From assembly GCF_029946515.1 (NCBI RefSeq), contig NZ_JARZHH010000022.1, positions 102,487 through 166,486 of the forward strand: 64,000 bases of DNA. Reading direction: 5' to 3'. A program made the position numbers and the translations under genes. The notes under the pieces are model-generated. The model did no database searches, had not been told where the DNA came from, and saw nothing but the letters and a program-made list of their open reading frames with translations. The stretch comes from Polyangium sp. 6x1. GTDB lineage: Bacteria > Myxococcota_A > Polyangia > Polyangiales > Polyangiaceae. How positions within the stretch are numbered: position 1 is the first letter of the stretch; every line of letters begins with the position of its first letter. Of the stretch, positions 42,473-53,637 are shown piece after piece.

Positions 42473-43522
42473 CTACTCCACGGCGCCGCCCGGGGAAGCC
42501 GCGCGGGCGCCTTGCGCGTACGCGGGCGTCTTGCCTGCGAGCTCCGCGGCGAACCGCGTGATGCCCTCGAGCGAGCGCATGCGCGGCGTCCACCCGAGCT
42601 CGCGCACCGCCTTGGACGCGTCGTACACGACGTCGCGCGAGAGGAGCTTCACCACGAAGGGCGTGAGCGGCGGCGCCTCCTTCCGCCCCGCCAGACGGTA
42701 GGCCGCCGCGAGGGATTTCGCCGCCGCCATCGCCGCCGGATAGGGGAGCGAGAGGCGCGGCGGAGGCAACTCGGCCGCGCGCGCGATCGTCTCGAACACC
42801 TCGCGCACGCTCGGCGGCCGCGCGTCGACCTCGTCCATCACGTTGAACGCCTCGCCGCCGAGATCACGCCGCTCCGCGGCCCGCAGGACGACGTCGACGA
42901 CGTGATCCACCCACACGACGTTCAGCGGCGCGCGCCCGCCGTCGACGAGGAGCATCCTCCGCTTGCGGAGCTGCGTGAGCGCGCGCGGCAGGAAGTTTCG
43001 ATCGTACGGCCCGTAGATCACGGGCGGACGCACCGCGATCACCGAGAGCCCGAGCGCCTGCCCCCGCTCGTGCGCGAGCCGCTCGGCGTGCGTCTTCGTG
43101 TCCTCGTAAGGCAAACCGCTCGTGCGCGTCGGCCACGCCTCGGTCACGCGCCCGCGATCGGGCCGGCCGTACACGGCCACCGACGAGACATGCACCACGT
43201 GCGGCACGTGCGCCTCCGCGGCCGCCTCGATCAGCGCGCGTGTCCCGCCCACGTTCACGCGCTCCATCTCGGCCGCGTCCGTCGGCTCGCCGACCATGGC
43301 CGCCGCGTGCACGACCACGTCCGCGCCGCGCAGCACATCCGCGAGCGCGCGCCGATCCGCGACGTCTCCGCCCACGACGCGCACGCCGATCCGCGACAGC
43401 GCGCGCGCGTCGAGCCGCTCCGGATCCCGCACGAGCCCCGCCACCTCGTGCCCCGCTTCCCGGGCGATCTCGCAGAGCCTTCGCCCCACGCCGCTCGTGA
43501 CGCCCGTCGCCGCGATCTTCAT
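42473..43522 (-). CDS. NAD-dependent epimerase/dehydratase (extended SDR)
   Basis: Protein of 349 residues. GVTSGVGRR at 7-15 replaces the standard GxxGxxG, GADVVVHAAA, and the catalytic pair is SSVAVYG with YEDTK. It resembles 3-beta-hydroxysteroid dehydrogenase/nucleotide-sugar epimerase proteins; likely substrate a sugar nucleotide or isoprenoid-type alcohol. First gene of the epimerase-GT2/PaaK-DUF362 operon (47 bases to the next start). Confidence 0.85.
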   Translation of the reverse strand: MKIAATGVTSGVGRRLCEIAREAGHEVAGLVRDPERLDARALSRIGVRVVGGDVADRRALADVLRGADVVVHAAAMVGEPTDAAEMERVNVGGTRALIEAAAEAHVPHVVHVSSVAVYGRPDRGRVTEAWPTRTSGLPYEDTKTHAERLAHERGQALGLSVIAVRPPVIYGPYDRNFLPRALTQLRKRRMLLVDGGRAPLNVVWVDHVVDVVLRAAERRDLGGEAFNVMDEVDARPPSVREVFETIARAAELPPPRLSLPYPAAMAAAKSLAAAYRLAGRKEAPPLTPFVVKLLSRDVVYDASKAVRELGWTPRMRSLEGITRFAAELAGKTPAYAQGARAASPGGAVE

Positions 43523-43567
43523 GGCGCCGAGGTTGGCACGCCGATCCCCGGCCTTCCACCCACGCGG

Positions 43568-44260
43568 CTAATGGCGCGAGGGACGTGTCGCGGGAGCGGG
43601 CGCGCTCGACGGCCGCTCGTCGCGCGGGGGCTCGCCCACTTCGGAGGGCCTGCGCGGCGCATCACCGACCTCCGAGGGCCTGCGCGGCGCATCCCCGACC
43701 TCCGAGGGCCTGCGCGGCGCATCCCCGACCTCCGAGGGCCTGCGCGGAGGCTCCTGCGAAGCCCGGAGGTGCGAGGCCGTCGGCAAGGACGAGATGCGAT
43801 CGCTCCTGTGCGACTCGAGCGCCTGCGGCCTGCGCGGCACGAGGCTCACGGGCGGCGCTTCTCCGCGCACGCTCTGGCCGCGCAGATACTCGAGCGCCTC
43901 GGCTTCGTCGTGAAAGACCTCGGCGCCCGCGCCGTCCTCGCGCAGGTGGCGCTTGACCTGCAGCGCGCCGACCGCCGTCTTCACCACGAGCGCAGCGCCG
44001 CGGAACCCGCGAAAGATCCGGGTGCGGAAGCGCCGCATGGTCTCCTCGAACTGCGGATCGTTGCGCCGCGGCCCCTCCCGGAGATCCACGAGCAGCTTCT
44101 TCCGATCACGCCCGAGCTCGTCGAGCGCGGCGATCACCGCCTCGAGCTCCTGCTCCATCATCCAGGTGTCGGGATACTCGCGCGACGTCCTGCGCATGAT
44201 GAGGATGTGCCCCGAGCCATCCGTCTCCACGAGGTGATACGGCGTCTCGAGCTCGATCAT
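43568..44260 (-). CDS. STAS/SpoIIAA-like protein with tandem-repeat tail
   Basis: Protein of 230 residues. Residues 1-120 resemble the SpoIIAA-like/STAS fold seen in many myxobacterial proteins (YPDTWMMEQELEAVIAALDELG, KKLLVDLREGPRRNDPQFE). The disordered tail contains APRRPSEVGD about four times (about 180-217), encoded by an exact 30-bp repeat. Possible role: membrane- or partner-binding signalling module; no kinase or phosphatase partner adjacent. Confidence 0.75.
   Translation of the reverse strand: MIELETPYHLVETDGSGHILIMRRTSREYPDTWMMEQELEAVIAALDELGRDRKKLLVDLREGPRRNDPQFEETMRRFRTRIFRGFRGAALVVKTAVGALQVKRHLREDGAGAEVFHDEAEALEYLRGQSVRGEAPPVSLVPRRPQALESHRSDRISSLPTASHLRASQEPPRRPSEVGDAPRRPSEVGDAPRRPSEVGDAPRRPSEVGEPPRDERPSSAPAPATRPSRH
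43641..43750. repeat. 30-bp coding tandem repeat
   Basis: Units start at 43641, 43671, 43701 and 43731 (last one partial); units two and three are identical over 30 bases and the first differs at two. Each adds APRRPSEVGD to the STAS-like protein. Confidence 0.9.
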
Positions 44261-44361
44261 CGCGCACCAGCATAAACCGGCCGTTTTCGGGCGGCGAGAA
44301 TTCCTTCCGTGGTAGCGTCGAGCTGCCCCCTCTTTTCGCCTTTGCGCCTCTGCGAGGACTC

Positions 44362-45165
44362 ATGCGACCCATCAAAAACGTGCTCGGCGCGGCCCTCGCG
44401 GCCGCCGCGACCCTGGTCTCGATCCTCGGCGCCACGCGCGACGCGCGGGCCTGAGGCGTCGCGCCGGCCGTCGGTCCGACGGGCATCTCCTCCTGCAGCG
44501 AAGACTTCGGTGCGCCCCTGCCCCCGGGCAACGCGGACGCGCCCGCGCCAAGGCCACGCCCGCGGCTCTACCGCGTCGGCGCGACGGTGGGTTACGCCTG
44601 GACAAACCTCGTCTTCGACGGGACGTACGACGTCGCGATCGAGCGACGCGCGGCCGTCGCCACGTTCGAGCGCAGGCTCGGCTCGCGATGGACGCTCCAG
44701 CTCGGCGCGGGCGGCATCCTCTGGGGCAGCCTGCGCGAGGGCGCGCGGCGCTACGATTTCGGCCCTGGCTGGTCCGCCTCCGTCGCCGCGTCCTACCGCC
44801 TGCTCGACGGCCGCGATCGTTTTCCCTTCCTGATCCTCGGCGCCTCGCTCGCCGTCGCGGGCGCGGAGACCCGCGAGGCGCGCCCCGACGCGCCCGCGGT
44901 CCCGTACTACGCCGGCGATCTCCGCCTCAGCGCCGTCGCCGGAAAGACGTTCTACGACGTGATCAGCCCCTACGTCGTCGCGCGTGTGTTCGGCGGCCCC
45001 ATCTTCTGGCAGGTCGACGGCGAGGATCGGCAAGGGACCGATCGGTACAAGTTCCAGCTCGGCCTCGGCCTCGTGGCCACCTTACCGATCGGCCTCGACG
45101 TCTTCGCGGAGATCGTCCCGCTCGGCGAGCGGAGCGTGACGAGCGGCGCGGGTTTTTCCTTCTAG
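44362..45165 (+). pseudogene. Outer-membrane beta-barrel protein gene with an in-frame TGA after the signal peptide
   Basis: ATG 44362 (GAGGA four bases upstream) begins a signal peptide of 30 residues ending ARDARA. The next codon, 44452-44454, is TGA. The same frame continues without a stop to 45165 for a barrel-like protein (alternating strands, LQLGAGGILWG, final residue Phe: TSGAGFSF). The break falls exactly at the expected signal-peptidase site. Either the gene is dead, a single base is a sequencing error (for example CGA read as TGA), or the stop is read through. A start at GTG 44587 would give 192 residues without a signal peptide and is unconvincing. Confidence 0.75.
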
Positions 45166-45184
45166 AACCGCCCGCGCCGTCCAA

Positions 45185-45802
45185 TCAGCCGCACGTGCAC
45201 GTGAAGGGATCGATGCACTCGAGGTTCTGGAACGCGCAGTCGAAGACGCACGCGAAGGGGTTGCACGCGACACCGCCGTCGCCCGTGCTGCCGCCCGAAC
45301 ACGTGCCGCCCATGCAGGTCTGACCAGCCGCACAATCCGCGTCGGAGCAACACCCCGACTGGCAGACGCACGAGAACCCGTTCTTCACGTACCCCGAGTT
45401 GCAGCTCACGTCGCAGAGGCCCGTCGAGTTGCACGTCGCGGCGCCGTTCTGCACCGTGGGGCACGGCGTGCACGTGGTCGACGTGAAGCACCCGGTCGCC
45501 GGCGTGTTGCCCGCGCAAACACCGGCGCATGCATGCTCCATCGCCCCGCACATCTGCCCGCCCGAGCTCGCGCTGCTGCTGCTCGACGCGCTGCTGCTCG
45601 ATGCGCTGCTGCTCGACGCGCTGCTGCTCGACGCGCTGCTGCTCGACGCGCCGCCCATGCCGCCGCCCGGGCCGCCCGATCCACCTTCTCCGCTTTCGCC
45701 GCCTTCGCCGGCAAATGGCCCGGTCGCGGTCGCGCAACCGCTGCCGAGCCACGCCCCGAACCCGAGCGCCACCACAACCAAGCCAAGCCGCTTCGTGCTC
45801 AC
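45185..45802 (-). CDS. Cys-rich lipoprotein with SSSSA repeats
   Basis: Protein of 205 residues. The signal sequence ends in lipobox LGSGC, followed by a Gly/Glu-rich linker, five SSSSA units (about 60-85) and a Cys-rich body (CTPCPTVQNGAATC, CQSGCCSDADC, ECIDPFTCTCG) unlike the DCGG modules at 11-15 kb. GTG 45802 with GGAGG six bases upstream. Probably a surface lipoprotein; role unknown. It is convergent with the interrupted outer-membrane gene. Confidence 0.82.
   Translation of the reverse strand: MSTKRLGLVVVALGFGAWLGSGCATATGPFAGEGGESGEGGSGGPGGGMGGASSSSASSSSASSSSASSSSASSSSSASSGGQMCGAMEHACAGVCAGNTPATGCFTSTTCTPCPTVQNGAATCNSTGLCDVSCNSGYVKNGFSCVCQSGCCSDADCAAGQTCMGGTCSGGSTGDGGVACNPFACVFDCAFQNLECIDPFTCTCG
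45580..45655. repeat. 15-bp tandem repeat encoding SSSSA
   Basis: About five copies of GCTGCTGCTCGACGC, one with a single change (GATGC), inside the Cys-rich lipoprotein gene. Unit length keeps the frame. Confidence 0.85.
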
Positions 45803-45920
45803 GACGTACCTCCGCGATCGATGTTCACCCGTTTTTCCCGTGAGTGGAAGCTTCACCGACCACATCGTCGTGGTAGACGAACCCCTCGCGCACCGCGGCG
45901 CGCGCGACCATGGAGGACCC

Positions 45921-46562
45921 ATGACGCCCATCATTTCGCCCGAGCTGGACGATTACATCGAAGCCCATACACGCCCCCGTCCGGCGCTCTTCGACGAGCT
46001 GCGCGAGGTCACGTACGCCTCGATGAGCTCGCCGCAGATGCAGGTCGGCCGCGTCGAGGGCACGTTCCTGAAGACGCTCTGCGCGCTCGTCTCGGCGCGG
46101 CGCGTGCTCGAACTCGGGACGTTCACCGGCTTCTCCGCGCTCTGCATGGCCGAGGCGTTGCCCGAGGACGGCGAGCTGCTCACGCTCGACATCGACCCCG
46201 AGGCGACGCGGATCGCTCGCTCGTTCTTCGATCGCAGCCCGCACGGAAAGAAGATCCGCATCCTGCTCGGCAACGCCCTCGACAGCCTGCGCTCGCTCCC
46301 GGCGGGCCCGCCCTTCGACCTCGTCTTCATCGACGCCGACAAGGAGCGCTACGCCGATTATTACGAGGCCGTCCTTCCGCTCGTCCGCAAGGGAGGCCTG
46401 ATCGTCGGAGACAACACGCTCTGGAGCGGCAACGTCCTCGCGCCACAGCACCCCTCCGACCACGGCATCTGCCGCTTCAACGACAGGGTCAACGCCGATC
46501 CTCGCGTCGAGAACGTCCTGCTCTCGATCCGCGACGGCATGATGCTCGCGCGGAAGCTCTGA
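45921..46562 (+). CDS. O-methyltransferase, class I (CCoAOMT-like)
   Basis: Protein of 213 residues. SAM-binding LELGTFTGFSALCMAEAL, DIDPE, metal/substrate segment VFIDADKERYADYYE, and GDNTLWSGNV, as in cation-dependent catechol/caffeoyl-CoA O-methyltransferases. ATG 45921 with TGGAGGA seven bases upstream. It precedes coaX by 31 bases on the same strand. Substrate unknown. Confidence 0.9.
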   Translation: MTPIISPELDDYIEAHTRPRPALFDELREVTYASMSSPQMQVGRVEGTFLKTLCALVSARRVLELGTFTGFSALCMAEALPEDGELLTLDIDPEATRIARSFFDRSPHGKKIRILLGNALDSLRSLPAGPPFDLVFIDADKERYADYYEAVLPLVRKGGLIVGDNTLWSGNVLAPQHPSDHGICRFNDRVNADPRVENVLLSIRDGMMLARKL

Positions 46563-46593
46563 CCGGGCGGCCGGAAGTGGTAAAGGTTGTCCC

Positions 46594-47390
<797 letters not shown>

Positions 47391-47394
<4 letters not shown>

Positions 47395-48374
47395 TCCGAC
47401 GTCCGATCCTGCCCGCCGCCGCGCTGCTCGTCCTCGTCACCGCCCTCGCGCTCGCCTTCGGCACCGAGCCGATCTCCCTCTCGAACGCCCTCGCCGAGCC
47501 CGGCCTCGCGCGCACGATCTTGCTCGACGTGCGCCTGCCGCGCGTCGCGCTCGCCGCCATGGCAGGAGCGGGCCTCGGCGTCGTCGGCGCTGCGTTCCAG
47601 GCGCTCTTGCGCAACCCGCTCGCCGAGCCGTACGTGCTCGGCGTCTCGGGCGGCGCCGCCCTCGGCGCGACGACCGCCATCGCGCTCGGCCTCGGCGCGA
47701 CCACGCTGCTCGGCGCCGCGCTCATCCCGGCCGCGTCGCTCGTCGGCGGCCTCGTCGCCACGTGGCTCGTCTACGCCGTCGCGCGCGGCATGCGCGGCGG
47801 CGCCTCGGGCACGGCGATCCTGCTCGCCGGCGTGATGGTCAACTCCATGGCCGCCGCGCTCATCACGTTCCTGAAGGCGCTCGTCCCGCCCTCCCGCGCG
47901 CAGCAGCTCTTGCGCTGGCTCGTCGGCTTCGTCGATCTCCCGCACGCCTCGTCGCTGCTCGCGGCCTTCGTCTACGTGGGCGCCGGATGCGCGGTGCTCC
48001 TGCTCGACGCGGGGCGCCTCAACGTCCTCGTCCTCGGCGACGAGACGGCCGGCACGCTCGGCGTCGACGTCCGCGCCCTCGAACGACGCACGTTCATCGC
48101 CTCCTCGTGTGTCGTCGGCGCGATCGTGAGTTTGACGGGGCTCATCGGCTTCGTGGGCCTCGTCGTCCCGCACGCCGTCCGCCGGATCATCGGACCCGAT
48201 CAGCGCCGCGTGCTTCCCGTCTCGCTGCTCGCGGGCGCGACGATGCTCGTCGGCTGCGACCTCGTCGCGCGCCTCGCGTTCCGCTCGCTCGGCACCGAGC
48301 CGCCGGTCGGCGCCGTGACGGCGCTGATCGGCGGCCCGGCCTTCCTCGTGTTGCTGCGCCGCTCGGGCGGCTAA
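47391..48374 (+). CDS. FecCD/BtuC-family ABC transporter permease
   Basis: Protein of 327 residues with about nine helices. Family words include RLPRVALAAMAGAGLGVVGAAFQALLRNPLAEPYVLG and FVGLVVPHAVRRIIGPD (the cytoplasmic coupling helix). It would import an iron-siderophore, haem or cobalamin across the inner membrane. TTG 47391 overlaps the coaX stop by four bases, so it is translated from the coaX message. No ATPase or binding-protein gene is nearby; it must share them or be an orphan. Its 3' end overlaps the GST gene by four bases. Confidence 0.88.
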
Positions 48375-48988
48375 CCCTGCATCACGCGCGCGAACGCGGG
48401 CCGCGAGATACACCGCGCGACCCACGCGTTCACGTTCGCGAACGGACTCACATCGATGCCGAAGCGCCCCAGGAAGGGGATCGCCGGCGCGATGGAGATG
48501 TCGACGAACGAGAACGTGTTGCCCACGAGGTACTCCTTGCCCTCGAGCGCATCGTTCAGGATCGCGAGCATCCCCGTGAGATCCTTCTTCGCGGCCTCGG
48601 CGGCCTTCGGGCTGCGCTCGTCCTCGGGGAAACGATCGAGCGTGTTGCGGAGGTAGCGCTGCAGCGCCTCGCCGAACGTCACCGCGCCCCACGCCATCCA
48701 CTTGAACGCCTCGGCGCGATCGGGGTTCGGCGGCGGGAAGAGCCCCTTGTCCGCGCCGAAGCGCTCGCCGAGATAGAGCATGATCGCGAGCCCTTCGAAG
48801 ATCGGCCGGCCCTCGGCGACGAGGAGCGGCACCTTGCCGTTCGGGTTGAGCGCGAGGTACTCGGGCTTCTTCTGGTCACCGGCCGCGAGGTCGAGCTTGA
48901 CCTTGTCGTACGGAATGCCGAGCTCCTCGAGCGCCCAGTGCACCCGCGACGCGCTCGTCATCGGCGTGTAATAGAACTTGAGATCCAT
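48371..48988 (-). CDS. Glutathione S-transferase
   Basis: Protein of 205 residues. Thioredoxin-like N-domain (about 1-80) with YYTPMTSASRVHWALEELG (Ser/Thr near the glutathione site), NPNGKVPLLV and E-G/S corresponding to the GSH-binding ES; helical C-domain (about 90-205) with VGNTFSFVDISIAP. Likely detoxification or thiol transfer. Convergent with the permease gene. Confidence 0.9.
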   Translation of the reverse strand: MDLKFYYTPMTSASRVHWALEELGIPYDKVKLDLAAGDQKKPEYLALNPNGKVPLLVAEGRPIFEGLAIMLYLGERFGADKGLFPPPNPDRAEAFKWMAWGAVTFGEALQRYLRNTLDRFPEDERSPKAAEAAKKDLTGMLAILNDALEGKEYLVGNTFSFVDISIAPAIPFLGRFGIDVSPFANVNAWVARCISRPAFARVMQG

Positions 48989-49105
48989 CGCGATCGACCT
49001 TCCTCCCTGGGCGACGCACGGCGCCGCCGTGGCCGAGCGTGTCCGACACGGCCGCGCGCAGCAAGGGGGGTTCGGGAAGGTCTTACGGGAGGCGTGCGCC
49101 GAGGG

Positions 49106-50023
49106 TCATTCCTCGTCGATGGGCTCGGGGATGGGCCCCTCGATGCCCTGGTCCACGTTGACGGCGCGATTGCTCCCCACGACGCCCTCTTCGTCGTCGG
49201 CCCAGCCCACGGACACGCTGAGGAGCGGCTCGCGCTCGCGCTTCGTGCGGCTCGTGCTCGCGCTGATCTGCAGGGCGCGCATCACCTCGTCGGGAGCGAG
49301 CCCCTGCGCCATGACGAAGGGATGGAACACCCGCGCCTGGCTTCGCGCCGAGGACGTACGGGTCGTCCGGATGTGCACCGCCGCCACGATCATGGCGCCG
49401 TTCTTCGCGGTCGTGTCGAGCCCCATGCGGAGATGCCCGCACTGCGTGAAGCCGATCTGTGCACGTGGATCCACGTACCCGATTCGCTCATTCCCCGACG
49501 GGATCACGACCTGCAGCTCGCTGCCCTTGCGAAACCCGTACACCGCGTAGCTCGCGGGCCCTCTCGCGAGCACGGTGAGCGGCACGCGTGTCGTCGTCGC
49601 CGGCCGCACGCTCGACGTTCGTCCGTCGAGCCACGCGTCGATGATCTCGAGCTCCGCCTCGCCCGGCTTGCGCTCGACGAGACGCTCGACACGCAGCGGG
49701 AGCACGCCGCCCACGCGGATGCTCGTCCCCGCGGAGCCCGAGGGCGGCACGCCCTGCGGGATCGCGCCCACCGACAAGCAGCGGCCCCCCTCTGCATTCA
49801 CGGCCGTGAACGTCGGCGCTCCCTTGAACATGGTCCCGTCGACGCGCACGCCCTCGACGCGCTCGCCTGCGGGAATCGCGTCCGGCGCGTCCTTCGGGTG
49901 CAGCATCTCCGGCACGCGTGCCTCGGGCACCGACGAGAAGCTCGGCGTGCCCGCCGCATGGGCCGACGCGCCCGCGACGAACGCGAGCGACGCGGCCGCC
50001 ACACACGTTCCGAGGCGGCGCAT
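49106..50023 (-). CDS. Exported protein of unknown function, coupled to the cytochrome c/propeller gene
   Basis: Protein of 305 residues. Signal peptide 1-24 (AFVAGASAHAAG), then a beta-rich body without recognised domain (CLSVGAIPQGVPPSG, RVGGVLPLRVERL, FRKGSELQVVIPSG) and an acidic tail. ATG 50023 overlaps the upstream stop by one base (TGATG), with AGGAG upstream, so it is translated with the MauG-like protein and may be its partner at the cell surface or in the periplasm. Confidence 0.75.
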   Translation of the reverse strand: MRRLGTCVAAASLAFVAGASAHAAGTPSFSSVPEARVPEMLHPKDAPDAIPAGERVEGVRVDGTMFKGAPTFTAVNAEGGRCLSVGAIPQGVPPSGSAGTSIRVGGVLPLRVERLVERKPGEAELEIIDAWLDGRTSSVRPATTTRVPLTVLARGPASYAVYGFRKGSELQVVIPSGNERIGYVDPRAQIGFTQCGHLRMGLDTTAKNGAMIVAAVHIRTTRTSSARSQARVFHPFVMAQGLAPDEVMRALQISASTSRTKREREPLLSVSVGWADDEEGVVGSNRAVNVDQGIEGPIPEPIDEE

Positions 50024-51996
50024 CACAGGCTCCTCATGTAGGCCTCGAGCGCGTCGAGGTCTTCCTGCGAGAGGTGCTTCGTGCTCCCCATCTTGCCGTC
50101 GGCATCGAGCAGGAGCGAACGCAGCGTCGCGTAGCGGCCGTCGTGGAAGTACGGCGCCGTGCCGCCGACGAAGCGCAGCGAGGGCGTGTCGAACGTGGCC
50201 GCGACATCGGCGTCGGCGCGGCTCGACACGTCGTGCGGCGTGTGATCGGTCCACGCGCCCTCCTCGCGATGGCACGTCCCGCAGCCCGTCTGCGCCGAGT
50301 GGAAGACCGACTTGCCGCGCTGGACGAGCGCATCGTTCGAACGATCGATCGTCTCCACCTGCGGAGGCCGGAGCGTCGTGGCGAACGCGATGAGCGCGTC
50401 GATCTCGCGCCGCGCGAGCCCCGCGCCGCCGAGCCGACCGAACGTCTCCGAGAGGTGCGCCTCGACGCTGTCGCCGCGGCCCGTCCACCCATACGGAGCC
50501 GTCTTCGCGAGCCGCCCTGCGAGCATCGGCGTCTGTCGCGGCCCCTCCGGCGTCGCCCACGTCAGCGCGTCGTCACGCCCGTCGGGATGGCAGCTCGCGC
50601 AGGCGCGGCCGTCGTTCGAGATACGCGCGTCGCCGCTCGCGTGGAAGAGCCTCCGGCCGAGCTCGAGATCCGCCATCGCCGCCGTCTGCGCCTTGCGCGA
50701 CAGCCCCACGCGCATGAGCGCAGGCGCCTCCGCCTCGGTCGCGTCCTTCGCGCCGAGCGGCGCGATCTGGAGCGTGCGATCGAACTGCGACCACACGACG
50801 AGCCGCCGGCCCTCCGGATCCACGGCGAGCCCCGTCGGCCCCGCGGCGACCGGGAAGCGACGCCGCTCGGCCCGCTGCGGATCGGCCGCCGCCGCGTCGT
50901 ACTCGATGACCGTGTCGCTGCCGAGGCACGAGACGAAGAGCGAACGCGACCCGGGATCGATCGCCGCGGCCCGCGGCAGCAAGCACGACGAACGCGGCCG
51001 GGCCACGCCGACCAGCTGGCGCACGTCCGGCTTCACGTTCACCGACTCGGCGAGCGGCTGCTCGGTGTCCTCGTCGACGACCGCGACCGACGCGACCTCC
51101 GGCGGGTTCGCGCCGCCGCTGCCGTACCCCTCCGAGCGCTCCTCGGCGCGCCCCGGATCCACGAGCACCTGCGGCGCGAAGACCCGCCCCCCGAAATCGG
51201 TCGACTTCGCGAGCGCGAAGCCCTGGCACGCGCGCCGCTCGATCTCCCCGCCGCCGCCACCGAAGAGGCTGATCTTCGAGCGCCGGAACCCGCCCTCCTC
51301 GATCCCGCCCACGTCCACCGGCCGCACGCGCTTCGCCGCGAGATCGACCACGCTCATCCGCGAGCCCACCACGTGCGCGACGAACGCCTTCTTCCCGTCG
51401 TCCGAGACGACCACCGAGCGCGGCTCGCGCGGCAGCGGCACCTCGTACGTTCGTCCCATGTTCGCCACGTCGTACGCCGTGAGCGCCGCGCCCCAGCCGC
51501 TCGTCACGAGCAGCGTGCCATCGTCGGGCGTCGTCGCGAGCGCGACCGGCTCGACCGGCGTGGGCACCGTGCACCGCGACGCGAGCGGCTGCGCCGGATC
51601 CGCCTCCGGCTCGAGCACCTCGATCGCCGCCTTGTCCCGGAGCGCCACCACGACGCGACCATCGGCGGCCACGAGGATCTGCGACGGCGTCCCGCCGAGC
51701 GGCGTCGTCCCGAGCTCCTTGCCCGTCGCGACGTCGACCGTGTGAAGGTTCCCGTCGTCCTCGTCGGCGACGTACGCGATCGTCTTGTCACCGGCCTTCG
51801 CCAGCGCGACCACGCTGCCTTGCCGCGCGCCGGCGAGCGGCTTCGCGCCCACGCCCGGGCGCACGCGCCCGCAGCTCCTTTCCCCGACGCCCGGCGCCTT
51901 CGCCTCCGCGCCGCCTCGTCCTGTGCTCCCACACCCCGCCGCGAGACCTGCCGTCGCCGCAGCAACCAGACCGATGACCGCAACGCTCTTTCGCAT
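50023..51996 (-). CDS. Lipoprotein with beta-propeller and di-haem cytochrome c (MauG-like) domain
   Basis: Protein of 657 residues. Lipobox LAAGC (C22), a YVTN/NHL-like propeller (about 65-440: VALAKAGDKTIAYVADEDDGNLHTVDV, GTPSQILVAADGRVVV), then a cytochrome c peroxidase/MauG-like domain (about 450-655) with haem sites CASCH and CGTCH and distal blocks (LAKTAPYGWTGRGDS, TPSLRFVGGTAPYFHDGRY). Role: extracytoplasmic electron transfer or peroxide-driven oxidation; the substrate is unknown. First gene of a two-gene operon. Confidence 0.85.
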   Translation of the reverse strand: MRKSVAVIGLVAAATAGLAAGCGSTGRGGAEAKAPGVGERSCGRVRPGVGAKPLAGARQGSVVALAKAGDKTIAYVADEDDGNLHTVDVATGKELGTTPLGGTPSQILVAADGRVVVALRDKAAIEVLEPEADPAQPLASRCTVPTPVEPVALATTPDDGTLLVTSGWGAALTAYDVANMGRTYEVPLPREPRSVVVSDDGKKAFVAHVVGSRMSVVDLAAKRVRPVDVGGIEEGGFRRSKISLFGGGGGEIERRACQGFALAKSTDFGGRVFAPQVLVDPGRAEERSEGYGSGGANPPEVASVAVVDEDTEQPLAESVNVKPDVRQLVGVARPRSSCLLPRAAAIDPGSRSLFVSCLGSDTVIEYDAAAADPQRAERRRFPVAAGPTGLAVDPEGRRLVVWSQFDRTLQIAPLGAKDATEAEAPALMRVGLSRKAQTAAMADLELGRRLFHASGDARISNDGRACASCHPDGRDDALTWATPEGPRQTPMLAGRLAKTAPYGWTGRGDSVEAHLSETFGRLGGAGLARREIDALIAFATTLRPPQVETIDRSNDALVQRGKSVFHSAQTGCGTCHREEGAWTDHTPHDVSSRADADVAATFDTPSLRFVGGTAPYFHDGRYATLRSLLLDADGKMGSTKHLSQEDLDALEAYMRSL

Positions 51997-52103
51997 GGCG
52001 CCTCAACCTCCACGGGAGGCACTCGCATTCCAAAAGCAGGACAGCGGTGCCCACGGAGGAAACCATGGACGAGGGTAGTCGCCTTTTGTTTTACGCGTTG
52101 CGA

Positions 52104-52140
52104 AAAAAAGGGCCGCTCGGCTGACCGCGCCGGTCAGCCC
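52104..52140 (-). terminator. Terminator of the Nudix gene, containing its stop codon
   Basis: Eight-bp stem GGCTGACC/GGTCAGCC (52120-52127 with 52133-52140, loop five bases). The TGA of the Nudix gene lies inside the stem. On the minus strand a T7 run (A7 at 52104-52110 on the plus strand) follows nine bases later. Confidence 0.6.
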
Positions 52141-52532
52141 ATGCCGAGCAGCTTGTTCATGCTGGCTTCATCTGCCGGCGTGAACGGGTGCTGATCGAAC
52201 TCCGCGCTCGTGACCCACTTGAACGCGTTCACCGCGAGCGGCGCGGGCTCACCCGAGGTGATCCGACACTCGTAGAGGTAGAGGTCCACGACGTATCGCT
52301 CGTACGGATGGCTCACGAAGGAGATGAGCTGCCCCGGCTCGACCTCGACGCCGAGCCGGTGGAAGACCTCACGCTTGAGCGCCGTCGCGTCCGTCTCCGC
52401 GTCCTCCACGCGCCCGCCGGGAAACTCCCAGAGGAGCGGGAGCAGGGCCGTCGGACGGCGCTGCGTGATGAGGTAACGGCCTTCGTGCTCGATGACGGCA
52501 GCAACGACGCGAATCGTGCGCGGCGGTTCCAT
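52134..52532 (-). CDS. Nudix-fold protein with an altered Nudix box
   Basis: Protein of 132 residues resembling MutT/NTP pyrophosphohydrolases (VVAAVIEHEGRYLITQRRP, WEFPGGRVE). The box G-x5-E-x7-REUxEExGU reads G40...E46...REVFHRLGV: the two metal-binding Glu are His58 and Arg59. In MutT the equivalent Glu residues carry the catalytic magnesium, so hydrolysis is doubtful; it may bind nucleotides without cleaving them. ATG 52532 is chosen; ATG 52541 in frame has GGGGGAGA too close. Confidence 0.8.
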   Translation of the reverse strand: MEPPRTIRVVAAVIEHEGRYLITQRRPTALLPLLWEFPGGRVEDAETDATALKREVFHRLGVEVEPGQLISFVSHPYERYVVDLYLYECRITSGEPAPLAVNAFKWVTSAEFDQHPFTPADEASMNKLLGMG

Positions 52533-52593
52533 GGCCGACATTCTCCCCCGCCGGGACGCGCGGCGCCAGAAGCCGCTCGCCCGGAAAACCGTC

Positions 52594-53637
<1,044 letters not shown>

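Noticed and set aside
44452..44454. Selenocysteine codon in the outer-membrane protein gene
   Set aside because: A selenocysteine at a signal-peptidase site makes no functional sense, and I see no SECIS-like hairpin directly after it.
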